The notes beneath the pieces are model-generated. The model searched no databases, had not been told where the DNA came from, and worked only from the letters and a program-made list of their open reading frames with translations. From Aliterella atlantica CENA595 (lineage in GTDB: Bacteria > Cyanobacteriota > Cyanobacteriia > Cyanobacteriales > Chroococcidiopsidaceae), in the NCBI RefSeq assembly GCF_000952155.1, contig NZ_JYON01000006.1, positions 138,332-202,331 of the forward strand: DNA of 64,000 nt, in the 5' to 3' direction. Below, piece by piece: positions 36,646-45,273 of the stretch. The position numbers and the translations under genes were made by a program. How positions within the stretch are numbered: position 1 is the stretch's first letter; each line of letters starts with the position of its first letter.

Positions 36646-37767
36646 TTACTCTGGACTGAATATTCTCCCAGCTTGAACTGAAAGGATTTGCGAAGACTTC
36701 AGCCATTGGGAATCGAAAGAACCTAAATGAGTAGTAGTAATCAAGGTCTGAAATCGGTCTTGGATAGCATCAAGTAATTGATTTTGCCGATTTAAGTCTA
36801 GTTCTGCTAGTACATCGTCAAGTAATAATAGGGGTGCTTCTCCCACTACTTCCTCAATTAGTTTTAATTCCGCCAGCTTCAGTGCTAATACTAAAGTGCG
36901 CTGCTGTCCTTGAGAACCATAGGATCTAGCTGGAGTTTGATTGATAGTAAGTTCAATTTCGTCGCGGTGCGGACCAACTAAAGTAGTACCTTGATGCTGT
37001 TCGGCGACTTCTCTTGTCTCCAGTTTAGCTAAAAAAGCCTGCTGTACTTGCTCTGGTTCGTTTTGTTCCAAAGGAACGTTAGGAGCGTATTTCATCTCTA
37101 AAATTTCTGTGCTGCCACTAATACTAGAGTGCCAAGCTTGGGCAATTGGTGCTAATCTTTCTACAGCACGCGATCGCCTTCTAGCTACTCTAGAACCTGT
37201 AGTTGCTAGTTGCACGTTCCATAAAGCAAGTTCTTGTGCTTCGTTTTTGCTTGCTGACTCTAGATTTCTTTTCAAAAAAGCATTGCGCTGCCTCAATACT
37301 TGGTTGTATTGCTGCAAAATATAAGCATAAATTGGTTCTAACTGAATTAACAGCGTATCTAACCAATGTCGCCTTTGTTCTGGTCCACCCCGCACCAAGT
37401 CCAAATCTAAACTAGAAAACTCGACAGCATTAAGTACGCCCAAAAAGTCTAGCTGACGGCGCAAAGTTTCGCTATTAAGAGCAACGCTACGACGACCGTT
37501 GCGACGTAGCGTTATTGATAAGTCACTAACTCCATTCTGCCGTTCAACAGTAGCAGTAATTTGTCCGACAAGTTCCGATTCTTTAATTAAATCGCGATCG
37601 CGGCTATTGCGGTGAGATCGCAATGTCGCCAACAATTCCACAGCTTCCAAAAGATTTGACTTACCTTGAGCATTATTACCCACCAAAATCGTCTTAGGAG
37701 CCGAAAAATCAACTCGTTGCTCTTGATAATTGCGAAACTGTCGTAGTTGGATTGTCTTCAAATACAT
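36646..37767 (-). CDS. recF: DNA replication and repair protein RecF
   Basis: A 373-aa RecF, loading RecA at gaps. Walker [14 protein letters not shown] (30-42), signature [20 protein letters not shown] near 275-295 and Walker [13 protein letters not shown] near 310. Length typical. Divergent or isolated from dnaA/dnaN here, as is common in cyanobacteria. Confidence 0.95.
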   Translation of the reverse strand: MYLKTIQLRQFRNYQEQRVDFSAPKTILVGNNAQGKSNLLEAVELLATLRSHRNSRDRDLIKESELVGQITATVERQNGVSDLSITLRRNGRRSVALNSETLRRQLDFLGVLNAVEFSSLDLDLVRGGPEQRRHWLDTLLIQLEPIYAYILQQYNQVLRQRNAFLKRNLESASKNEAQELALWNVQLATTGSRVARRRSRAVERLAPIAQAWHSSISGSTEILEMKYAPNVPLEQNEPEQVQQAFLAKLETREVAEQHQGTTLVGPHRDEIELTINQTPARSYGSQGQQRTLVLALKLAELKLIEEVVGEAPLLLLDDVLAELDLNRQNQLLDAIQDRFQTLITTTHLGSFDSQWLKSSQILSVQAGRIFSPE

Positions 37768-37800
37768 GATTTAGAAAAATGAGGAGTGTGGGCGGTAGGG

Positions 37801-37820
37801 GCGCAATGCATTGCGCCCGT
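37801..37820. repeat. 20-bp perfect palindrome
   Basis: GGGCGCAATG and CATTGCGCCC form an uninterrupted palindrome upstream of recF. Could fold as a hairpin or bind a dimeric protein. Similar in style to other dispersed hairpins of this genome. Confidence 0.6.
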
Positions 37821-37829
37821 ACAGACAAG

Positions 37830-37893
37830 AAATCCCCCTGTAGTCCCCTTGTCCCCTCATAATTACGAATTACGAATTACGAATTACGAATTA
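37830..37893. repeat. Composite dispersed repeat (CCCCCTGTAGTCCCC + AATTACG units)
   Basis: CCCCCTGTAGTCCCCTTGTC followed by CCCTCAT and at least four AATTACG units. The same two modules are found in the opposite orientation at 44623-44672. Confidence 0.7.
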
Positions 37894-37917
37894 TTGCAAT
37901 TCTCCCTTGTCCCTCCC

Positions 37918-40725
37918 TCAAGCTCTCTTTCTAAAGAAGCGAACGAACAATTTCTCCCCTTCAATCCAAACAAACATCAAAGCACTAAATCCGAAGCAAA
38001 TGGCAAGTTCCATCGGAGATATATAGTAAGTCCCGAAGAAACTTTGTAGGGGTGGGACGTAAACAAGCAGCAGTTGTAAAATCGTCGTCACGACTACAGC
38101 ACCTAGCAAGTAAGGATTAGAAAAAGGATTTAGCTCCATTGTTAGTCGCGTATTCGAGCGAATTGCTAAAGCGTGACCCATTTGTGCTAGACACAAGGTA
38201 GTAAATACCATTGTTTTCCAACGTTCGCGTACAAGTTGTTCGGTAACGACATTTTGCGAGTGGAAGTACGCCCACTCCATGAGGATAATTGTGATGATCG
38301 CAAAGATAATCCCAATCCGCACCATATAAGAACCCAACCCTCTAGCAAAAATACTTTCGCGCGGACTAAAGGGTGGACGGCGCATGACATTAGGTTCTGG
38401 CGGTTCTACAGCTAAAGCTAGTGCAGGTAAACCGTCAGTAACTAAGTTCATCCACAAAATTTGTAAGGGTGAGAGGGGAACGCCTCCTAAGCCGAGAATT
38501 GGCGCAGCGGCGATCGTCAATACTTCACCGATGTTGCTACCTAATATGTACTTAATAAAGCGGCGAATATTAGTGTAAACAACTCTACCCTCTTCTGTAG
38601 CGGCGACGATTGTGGCAAAGTTGTCATCGAGCAATACCATGTCGCTTGCTTCTTTGCTCACATCTGTGCCTGTGATGCCCATCGCGATGCCGATATCGGC
38701 TTGCTTGAGGGCGGGAGCGTCGTTGACTCCATCGCCTGTCATGGCGACAAATCTCCCCCGCTTTTGCAATGCCTGCACGATCCTTAGTTTGTGTTCGGGA
38801 GAAACTCTAGCGTAGATACTAACTAAATCTACTTGCTCCTCTAGTTCCTGCTGGCTCATGCGTTCCAACTCTTGCCCAATTAAAGCGCGATCGCCTGCTT
38901 GAGCTATACCTAAGTCAGCGGCGATCGCTCTTGCTGTTAGTTGGTGATCGCCTGTAATCATAATTGGGCGAATTCCTGCTTCCCGACACCGCGCTACAGC
39001 ATCTCTTACTTCTGGACGCGGCGCATCGAGCATTCCTACTAATCCCAACCACACTAACTCTTGTTCGGAGGTATCTTCTGAGCTTTCTGGTGGTAGGGTA
39101 GCAAGGGGCTTATAAGCAAAGCCCAATACGCGCAAGCCATTACTTGCCATTTGGTTGTTTTGGTCTAGGATTTGCGCTCTTTGTTCTTCAGTAATAGCAA
39201 CTATGCGATCGCCTACGTGAATGCGATCGCAACGTTCTAATGTTAGTTCTGGCGAACCTTTTGTAAACATTAAATAATTTTCAGGTTCTAGCAAGCCATT
39301 TTGCGCTGTGCGGCTTTTTACTTCTGGCTGTACCTGACAAATTACGCTCATGCGCTTGCGTTCGGAGGAAAAAGGAAATTCAGCAGTGCGAGGTAGTTGC
39401 GCTTCCCACTGATCTTTTTCAACTCCGGCTTTACCTGCCAAAGATAGTAATGCACCTTCAGTCGGATCGCCGATAATCGCCCATTGTCCTTCTTGTTGCT
39501 GCAAAGTTGAATCGTTGCACAAGGCGCAAGCAACTAACAATGCTTGAAGCGCAGGTTGGTCTTCGCTACTTGTCGCCCGACCATCTATTTGAAACTCGCC
39601 TGTAGGCGCGTAACCATCGCCTGTAACGTGAAAAGAGCGATCGTTAGTATAGACAGCCTGCACGACCATTTTATTTTGCGTCAGCGTGCCTGTTTTATCA
39701 GAACAAATTGTTGTGACGCTACCTAATGTTTCTACGGCTGGAAGTTTGCGAATTAAAGCTTGGCGACGTACCATTCTTTGCGTACCCAAGGCAAGAGTAA
39801 CTGTAATTACTGCTGGTAAGCCTTCAGGCACTACAGCAACAGCCATACTTAAGGAAACTTCCAATAAGTCCTCAAACGCGCCTACACCAGCACGCCATAC
39901 GCCACCCGCGACGACTATAGCAACTAGAACTAAAGAACCTGTAACTAAAACGTTTCCTAACTGGGACATTCTTTGCTGCAACGGCGTAGGTTCGCTTTCT
40001 ACAGATTGCAACAAAGCAGCAATGCGCCCTAGTTCTGTTTGCATCCCCGTACCAGTCACGATCGCTTTTGCCCGTCCTTGGACTACTTCTGTGCCTTGAA
40101 ATACTAAGTTTATGCGATCGCCTAATGGTGTATCTTCGGGTAAGTGCAACTCGGCTTGCTTTTCTACAGCATGGGCTTCACCTGTGAGTGCTGATTCGCG
40201 CACTTGCAAGTTAGATTCTTCAATCAAGCGCCCGTCAGCTGCTAGCTGCACTCCAGCCTCTAACAGCATCACATCGCCTGGAACTAAATCTTTGGCTGCG
40301 ACTTCGCCGAGTCTACCATCGCGCATGACTCTAACTAATGGGGCAGAAAGCTTTTTTAGGGCAGCGAGGGCTTTTTCGGCACGACTTTCTTGCAGGTAGC
40401 CTAAAACGCCGTTGAGAATGACAATTAAGGAAATGGCGATCGCATCTTTAGGAAATTCACCGCCTCTAATATCTAAAATTGCCGATACTACTGCTACTGC
40501 AATCAGCATCAACAACATGATGTTTTTGAACTGGTCGATTAAGATGGCTAGAGGACTGCGCCCACCCGTCTCTTGAAGTTCGTTTGGTCCGTAGCGCTGC
40601 AACCGTTGTTGGACTTCTTGGGAGCTTAAACCAGCGTTGGCATCGCTCTCTAGCAGTTGTAGGGTTTTATCAACTTCCAGGTGATGCCAGACGGCTGCTG
40701 GGTTGGGCAGTGAATTTGCAGACAT
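37918..40725 (-). CDS. P-type cation ATPase, calcium-transporting (PacL-like)
   Basis: A 935-aa P2-type ATPase. Seen: phosphorylation motif [14 protein letters not shown]4 [32 protein letters not shown] hinge and N-terminal cation ATPase domain. The M5/M6 residues equivalent to SERCA N768-E771 and N796-T799-D800 are kept ([19 protein letters not shown]) while the M8 glutamate of the other site is not, suggesting one Ca2+ ion. Length is close to Synechococcus PacL. Mg2+ or Mn2+ as substrate cannot be excluded. Preceded by a dispersed repeat. Confidence 0.9.
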   Translation of the reverse strand: MSANSLPNPAAVWHHLEVDKTLQLLESDANAGLSSQEVQQRLQRYGPNELQETGGRSPLAILIDQFKNIMLLMLIAVAVVSAILDIRGGEFPKDAIAISLIVILNGVLGYLQESRAEKALAALKKLSAPLVRVMRDGRLGEVAAKDLVPGDVMLLEAGVQLAADGRLIEESNLQVRESALTGEAHAVEKQAELHLPEDTPLGDRINLVFQGTEVVQGRAKAIVTGTGMQTELGRIAALLQSVESEPTPLQQRMSQLGNVLVTGSLVLVAIVVAGGVWRAGVGAFEDLLEVSLSMAVAVVPEGLPAVITVTLALGTQRMVRRQALIRKLPAVETLGSVTTICSDKTGTLTQNKMVVQAVYTNDRSFHVTGDGYAPTGEFQIDGRATSSEDQPALQALLVACALCNDSTLQQQEGQWAIIGDPTEGALLSLAGKAGVEKDQWEAQLPRTAEFPFSSERKRMSVICQVQPEVKSRTAQNGLLEPENYLMFTKGSPELTLERCDRIHVGDRIVAITEEQRAQILDQNNQMASNGLRVLGFAYKPLATLPPESSEDTSEQELVWLGLVGMLDAPRPEVRDAVARCREAGIRPIMITGDHQLTARAIAADLGIAQAGDRALIGQELERMSQQELEEQVDLVSIYARVSPEHKLRIVQALQKRGRFVAMTGDGVNDAPALKQADIGIAMGITGTDVSKEASDMVLLDDNFATIVAATEEGRVVYTNIRRFIKYILGSNIGEVLTIAAAPILGLGGVPLSPLQILWMNLVTDGLPALALAVEPPEPNVMRRPPFSPRESIFARGLGSYMVRIGIIFAIITIILMEWAYFHSQNVVTEQLVRERWKTMVFTTLCLAQMGHALAIRSNTRLTMELNPFSNPYLLGAVVVTTILQLLLVYVPPLQSFFGTYYISPMELAICFGFSALMFVWIEGEKLFVRFFRKRA

Positions 40726-40986
40726 AGCTAGCTTTAAGAGACTTACTTATAGTCTTTAATGATAAATGAGCTACTGCCTCTATAGCTATTGGTTAGATTG
40801 TTAATTACCGACAATCAATATAATTTTGCCTTGCAAAAGTTTATAGTATTCTGGCAACTTTTGTGCTAGGTGCGCTCAAATTCAATTTAAAGATCGTTCT
40901 TCTCTAACAGTTTAAAATTCCTAAACTTGGATAGGATTGGTATCAGCTTTGAGCAACAAACAGCCTGTTAATATCACCAACTGAGT

Positions 40987-42642
40987 ATGAACCCCGCTGC
41001 AATTTCTTCTCCCAGCAAAGACTTGTCAGAACGCAGAACTATTAGACCGATTGGTGCGGCAGCACTTGCTGGCATCGCTTTTTCAGGAGACAAACTGATT
41101 GCACTTGATACTATCAAAGGGCATTTACTCCAAATCGATCCGAAAAGCGAAAATACTACAATTCTTAATACTCACCAAGTAGCAGATTTTATCAATGCTA
41201 GTGGTTTATGTCTGTGGCAAGACACTTTATGGTGTACGCAGGAAGATACAGTATATTTTTGCCAGATGGGAGATTATACACTCAAATCTTTTGTAACTTT
41301 GCCTTATAGGGCTAATGGCGTTGCGGTTTGGGAATCAACAGTTTACATTACTTGTCAAAAAGCAGGTTACATTCTGATTTACGATCGCCATACTCGCCGC
41401 CAAATTACGCGCTTTTATGCGCCTGGGGTAGGTATAGAAAATATTGCCGTACGCGGCGAAGAAATCTGGATTTGCGATTCTATCGAACAAACTGTGTATT
41501 GTTTAGACAGAGCTACTGGGGCAATTATCTTCAGCGTATTGACTCCGTTTGAGCATCCTACAGCTTTAGCTTTTGACAATAACCCGCAAAAGCAAACTTT
41601 ATATGTTGCTTATGCAGGTGAAGAAGCTTACATCCGCGACAATCCTAATGCCGATCCTTCTTACGAATTAACATACCGCGATCGCACTTTTATTCATCCC
41701 CTCGATTATTACTACAATCCCCAAGGACGCTACGCCCTCTCTAACGGCTATCTAATTGAAATGTCTTATGTAGAAGAATTAGCGCCTTTAGAAGAAGTAG
41801 ATTTAGAACAAGTAGAGTGGCGAATTGCCTTACCGTCAACGAGCGATCGCCAAAAAGTTAGAAGTATTGAACCTATTGGTTTACCTTTTACTGAGGAAGA
41901 ATTAAACGGGCAAAAAGTGGCTGTATTTAAATTTGATACTCTTAAGCCAGGCGAACGACATTTGTTTGGCTGGAAAGCGCTGATAGAAGTACGTTCGATT
42001 AAGTATCGCCTCACTCCTAAAGATGTAGAAAAAATTCCCGAACTTGCACCCGAATTGCAACGTTACTTAATTGATGATGATGAGTTGGCGATGGATAATC
42101 CTATTGTCAGCCGCGCCGCGCGATCGGCGATTGGGACGGAAACAAATATTTTGCGGAAAATGTACAGTATTCGCAATTACGTTTACGACCAACTTTCCTA
42201 CGGAATTAAACCCCATATTGATACGCCTGATATTGTCTTAGACCGCGGTATCGGTTCTTGCGGAGAGTATGTAGGTGTTTTACTGGCTTTGTCGCGGTTG
42301 AATAACATTGCTTGCCGCACAATTGGGCGTTATAAGTGTCCGCCTTATCCAGAACAAAAAAATATCCCTTTGCAGCCAGATTTCAATCATGTGTGGTTGG
42401 AGTTTTATATCCCAAGTTTAGGTTGGTTGCCAATGGAATCCAATCCTGATGATGTGGGGGAAAATGGTCCTTATCCATCGCGGTTTTTTATGGGACTAGC
42501 TTGGTATCACGTTGAAATTGGTAAGGGTATTTCTTTTGAGACGTTTACAAGTAAAGGGGAAAAACTAGAGGATATTTCTATTGGTGACTTGGCGATTAAT
42601 CATATTCGGTTTACAATTCTTGAGGAACTTGCAGAATTTTAA
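40987..42642 (+). CDS. Beta-propeller plus transglutaminase-core protein
   Basis: A 551-aa protein. The first about 250 residues look like a YVTN/NHL-type propeller with repeated strand motifs (LIALDTIKGHLLQIDPKS, LWCTQEDTVYFC, GVAVWESTVYITCQ, IWICDSIEQTVYCLDRATG). The C-terminal part is a transglutaminase core: a cysteine in GIGSCGEY (about 425), a histidine in FNHVWLE (about 467) and an acidic/Asn pair in ESNPDD. This arrangement suggests a cysteine peptidase-like or amide-forming activity with a binding propeller. No signal peptide seen. Function unknown. Confidence 0.7.
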   Translation: MNPAAISSPSKDLSERRTIRPIGAAALAGIAFSGDKLIALDTIKGHLLQIDPKSENTTILNTHQVADFINASGLCLWQDTLWCTQEDTVYFCQMGDYTLKSFVTLPYRANGVAVWESTVYITCQKAGYILIYDRHTRRQITRFYAPGVGIENIAVRGEEIWICDSIEQTVYCLDRATGAIIFSVLTPFEHPTALAFDNNPQKQTLYVAYAGEEAYIRDNPNADPSYELTYRDRTFIHPLDYYYNPQGRYALSNGYLIEMSYVEELAPLEEVDLEQVEWRIALPSTSDRQKVRSIEPIGLPFTEEELNGQKVAVFKFDTLKPGERHLFGWKALIEVRSIKYRLTPKDVEKIPELAPELQRYLIDDDELAMDNPIVSRAARSAIGTETNILRKMYSIRNYVYDQLSYGIKPHIDTPDIVLDRGIGSCGEYVGVLLALSRLNNIACRTIGRYKCPPYPEQKNIPLQPDFNHVWLEFYIPSLGWLPMESNPDDVGENGPYPSRFFMGLAWYHVEIGKGISFETFTSKGEKLEDISIGDLAINHIRFTILEELAEF

Positions 42643-42833
42643 AAAAATTTAGTTTTGCACTTTTAATGTCCGCTTGGGGCAAGTTACGGGCATTGATTGT
42701 GTGCTAGAGTATCAACCGTGAGTCAGATTCGGTTGAAGGCTTTGTTATTTGCTACAGAACCTTTTTTTTCTGTCGTGCCGACGGGCATATCTCCGAACTG
42801 GAGCGTTATTACATTGATTTTTGGAGATATTCC
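42643..42833 (+). promoter_or_regulatory. Leader region of the RRM protein gene
   Basis: 191 bases with no frame. A stem of ACAGAA/TTCTGT around T8 (about 42754-42773) and a short TGCC/GGCA stem near 42777-42788 are seen. Cold-induced cyanobacterial rbp genes are known for long leaders that regulate expression by temperature; that this one does is inference. Confidence 0.4.
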
Positions 42834-43148
42834 ATGTCGATTTATGTAGGTAATTTATCCTACCAAGTTACTGAAGAAGACGTTGTTGCTGTCTTTAGAG
42901 AGTACGGAAATGTAAAGCAGGTACAAGTACCTACAGACCGAGAAACAGGTCGTCCTCGCGGTTTTTGTTTTGTAGAAATGGAAACTGAAGCAGAAGAAAC
43001 TGCTGCCATTGAAGCTTTAGATGGAGCAGAATGGATGGGACGTAGCTTGAAGGTAAATAAAGCTAAACCTCGTGAAGAACGTGGCGGACGTTCTGGCGGT
43101 GGCAACAGAGGCGGCGGAAATGGGAGATTTTCGCGCGATCGCTACTAA
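42834..43148 (+). CDS. RNA-binding protein with one RRM and Gly/Arg-rich tail
   Basis: A 104-aa RRM protein of the cyanobacterial Rbp type. RNP-2 (IYVGNL, residues 3-8) and RNP-1 (RGFCFVEM, about 42-49) are intact; a Gly/Arg tail (RGGRSGGGNRGGGNGRFSRDRY) follows. Such proteins bind mRNA, help at low temperature and in localisation of photosynthetic mRNA. Followed by rpsU 184 bases on, as in Anabaena rbpA1. Confidence 0.92.
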   Translation: MSIYVGNLSYQVTEEDVVAVFREYGNVKQVQVPTDRETGRPRGFCFVEMETEAEETAAIEALDGAEWMGRSLKVNKAKPREERGGRSGGGNRGGGNGRFSRDRY

Positions 43149-43200
43149 ACAGTGACCAGTGACCAGTTTTGATGTTGACGGTTACTGGTTATTAAAAATG
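43147..43200. repeat. Dispersed repeat starting at the rbp stop codon
   Basis: ACAGTGACCAGTGACCAGT begins one base after the end of the reading frame's TAA. Followed by GTTACTGGTTATT. Confidence 0.65.
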
Positions 43201-43231
43201 CAGTTAGTTGGTGACTGATAACTATTATTGA

Positions 43232-43249
43232 CCAAGGCGTGCCTTGGTT
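43232..43249 (+). terminator. Hairpin between rbp and rpsU
   Basis: ACCAAGGC-GT-GCCTTGGT, an 8-bp stem with 2-base centre, followed by TTTCATTTTTA. May end some rbp transcripts before rpsU or be a processing site. Confidence 0.5.
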
Positions 43250-43332
43250 TCATTTTTAGGCGGTCGTTGGTTACTGTTGATAATAATTGCGCCAGTCTTA
43301 TAATGAAAGTTGAACGTTAAAAAGGAGTAAGA

Positions 43333-43512
43333 ATGACCCAAGTTGTTTTAGGCGAAAATGAAGGCATTGATTCAGCGTTACGTCGATTTAAGCGGCAAGT
43401 TTCTAAGGCAGGGATTTTAGCTGATGTGAAGTATCATCGGCATTTTGAGACACCGTTAGAAAAGCGCAAGCGCAAGTTAGTAGCAGCTAGACGCAAGCGG
43501 CGCTTTAGATAA
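43333..43512 (+). CDS. rpsU: 30S ribosomal protein S21
   Basis: A 59-aa protein: starts [20 protein letters not shown] and ends [13 protein letters not shown], with the [14 protein letters not shown]-terminal signature. Shine-Dalgarno AAAGGAG (43321-43327). Frame unbroken and length matches cyanobacterial S21. It is the usual neighbour of rbp. Confidence 0.95.
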   Translation: MTQVVLGENEGIDSALRRFKRQVSKAGILADVKYHRHFETPLEKRKRKLVAARRKRRFR

Positions 43513-43573
43513 GAATTAATGGCAATAGTTGGGTAGATGCAGTTGTACGAAGCTGCGATCGCTGACACAATTT

Positions 43574-43613
43574 AGAAAGCGGACTAAGAAATTAATGTTA
43601 TAGTCCGCTTTCT
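43574..43613. terminator. Terminator between rpsU and pth
   Basis: AGAAAGCGGACTA (43574-43586) pairs perfectly with TAGTCCGCTTTCT (43601-43613), 14-nt loop. Between convergent genes, so it can work in both directions. Confidence 0.8.
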
Positions 43614-43615
43614 GT

Positions 43616-44254
43616 TTAATCGCTTTCTACTAGAACGTGGCGATTGTTGTAGCGATTCATCGCTTTTTCTACTCCCTGTTTGAGCGTAAGTTCGACGCAA
43701 TCAACAACTAGCTGGAGAACTTCCGACACTACAGCCGTTTCTTTAGCATCGAATTGCCCTAGAACAAAAGAAATAGTTTTAGTATCGTCGCCAGCTAATT
43801 TATTTTGCGGTTTACCGATGCCTAGACGCAGGCGAGGGAAGTTTTGATTGCCTAAATGAGCGATCGCACTTTTCATGCCATTATGCCCGCCTGCCGAGCC
43901 TGATAGGCGCAAGCGCATTTTTCCTAGTGGTAAATCCATGTCGTCATAAATTACTAATACCGAAGTTGGCGGCAATTTAAACCAATCAGTAGCAGCACGA
44001 ATAGATTGTCCTGAACGATTCATGTAAGTTAGCGGTTTTAGCAAGCGCACTTTGCCTAGTTGCGGCTGGTGCAATTCACCAAATTCTGCTTGAAACTTGC
44101 GATTTTCGGCAAGATTTACGTGCCAAGAACGCGCCAATGCATCAATCGCTGCAAAACCAATATTATGACGCGTGCGATCGTATTTTGGTTCGGGATTGCC
44201 TAAGCCGACAATTAATTGAGGAATTACTATTTGTGAAGCAGTAGCTTCTGTCAT
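43616..44254 (-). CDS. pth: Peptidyl-tRNA hydrolase
   Basis: A 212-aa Pth that releases tRNA from peptides dropped by stalled ribosomes. Motifs VGLGNPEPKYDRTRHNIGF (catalytic His in TRHNIG), LLKPLTYMNRSGQ, DDMDLPLGKMRLR and SGGHNGMKS-like AGGHNGMKSAI. Follows tatA by four bases on the same strand. Confidence 0.95.
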   Translation of the reverse strand: MTEATASQIVIPQLIVGLGNPEPKYDRTRHNIGFAAIDALARSWHVNLAENRKFQAEFGELHQPQLGKVRLLKPLTYMNRSGQSIRAATDWFKLPPTSVLVIYDDMDLPLGKMRLRLSGSAGGHNGMKSAIAHLGNQNFPRLRLGIGKPQNKLAGDDTKTISFVLGQFDAKETAVVSEVLQLVVDCVELTLKQGVEKAMNRYNNRHVLVESD

Positions 44255-44258
44255 TTAT

Positions 44259-44558
44259 TTAGCTGTGTTCTGATGTAGTAACAGGTTGGTTTTCTGCCTC
44301 TTTGACATCTACTTCCGCGTCATTGGCTGCGGCGGCTATTTGTTTGGGTTCAATTTCAGCAGTAGTTTTGACTGCTGTCTCTATTTGTTCGGCTTCGCGT
44401 TTGAACTCATTTTCAAATTCTTTAGAAGCGTCTTGAAAGCTACGAATTGCCTTACCCATACTGCGACCTATTTCTGGTAGCTTCTTAGGTCCAAAAATTA
44501 ACAGCGCCACAATCATAATCAAAGCCATTTCCGGTAAACCGATACCAAAGACGTTCAT
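44259..44558 (-). CDS. tatA: Sec-independent protein translocase TatA/E
   Basis: A 99-aa TatA with a short periplasmic end, one membrane helix (ALIMIVALLIFGPKKLPEIGRSMGKAI, FGPKKLPE hinge) and an amphipathic plus acidic tail. The second ATG is chosen because GGGAGAA sits eight bases before it; the upstream ATG adds five residues only. Cooperates with TatC to export folded proteins; the multicopper oxidase at 707 is a potential substrate. Confidence 0.92.
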   Translation of the reverse strand: MNVFGIGLPEMALIMIVALLIFGPKKLPEIGRSMGKAIRSFQDASKEFENEFKREAEQIETAVKTTAEIEPKQIAAAANDAEVDVKEAENQPVTTSEHS

Positions 44559-44622
44559 TACAACTTCTCCCATAACTTATTTAGCGATCTTAGCAAGCAA
44601 GGGAAACAAGGGGAGGCGGGGG

Positions 44623-44672
44623 TGTAATTCGTAATTCGTAATTAAAAAAGAGACAAGGGGGACTACAGGGGG
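44623..44672. repeat. Composite dispersed repeat, inverted copy
   Basis: GTAATTCGTAATTCGTAATT followed by AAGGGGGACTACAGGGGG. Read on the other strand these are the same two modules as at 37830-37893 in the same order. Confidence 0.7.
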
Positions 44673-44680
44673 ATCTCAAT

Positions 44681-44701
44681 AAAAAACCCGGACTAGCCGG
44701 G
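44681..44701 (-). terminator. Terminator of psbH
   Basis: CCCGG and CCGGG around ACTAG, followed on the minus strand by TTTTTT. Forty bases beyond the psbH stop. Confidence 0.8.
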
Positions 44702-44741
44702 AGATCTTAAACCACCTAAGTATTAGCTCAAATATTGCTAT

Positions 44742-44951
44742 CTAGTTGCCTAATGTCGTCCAGTCTGGAGTTATATCTACTCTCTCAATTAACAAAGAGG
44801 AATTGTAGATTTGGAGAATAATCAGCAAGAAGACGAAAAATAGCAACATAAAAACAGCCATTACGGGGGTTGTTCCCCAACCACGCGCAACTTTACCGTA
44901 CTCAGAGTTTAGCGGTCTGAGAATATCACCTAACCAAGTCCGTTGTGCCAT
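44742..44951 (-). CDS. psbH: Photosystem II protein PsbH
   Basis: A 69-aa small subunit with one membrane span ([21 protein letters not shown]), needed for photosystem II stability and bicarbonate/QB function. The N-terminal [21 protein letters not shown] is typical; lacks the phosphorylated Thr of plants as usual in cyanobacteria. Divergent from psbN. Confidence 0.97.
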   Translation of the reverse strand: MAQRTWLGDILRPLNSEYGKVARGWGTTPVMAVFMLLFFVFLLIILQIYNSSLLIERVDITPDWTTLGN

Positions 44952-45035
44952 AGCTTACCGTTTGATAAATTCTAGAAGCTTTTTTTAATGTTCTGTAATA
45001 TTCTATAGGAATAGCACTCATAATTAATATCGCTT

Positions 45036-45167
45036 ATGGAACCCGCAACAGTTCTTAGCATTTCTGTCTTTGCGATCGTCATTGCCATTACTGGCTTGTC
45101 TGTCTATACCTCTTTTGGTCCTCCTTCCAAGGAATTGAGCGATCCCTTTGAAGATCACGAAGATTAG
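45036..45167 (+). CDS. psbN: Photosystem II assembly protein PsbN
   Basis: A 43-aa single-span protein: MEPATVLSISVFAIVIAITG, then SVYTSFGPPSKELSDPFEDHED. The psbN/psbH divergent pair is conserved from cyanobacteria to plastids. PsbN assists assembly and repair of photosystem II and is not a permanent subunit. Confidence 0.96.
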   Translation: MEPATVLSISVFAIVIAITGLSVYTSFGPPSKELSDPFEDHED

Positions 45168-45205
45168 ATTGAGGGCGGATTAGGATTCGCGCTTACACAA
45201 ACTAA

Positions 45206-45223
45206 AGTCCGCTTGCGCGGACT
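45206..45223 (+). terminator. Hairpin after psbN
   Basis: AGTCCGC and GCGGACT with TTGC loop (7-bp stem), followed by AT-rich sequence with T-rich TTTTAGTTTTG. Likely psbN end. Confidence 0.6.
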
Positions 45224-45273
45224 AATTAAGATTTTAGTTTTGTCGTTATATTAGCGCTCCTTGCGCCTTTGGT

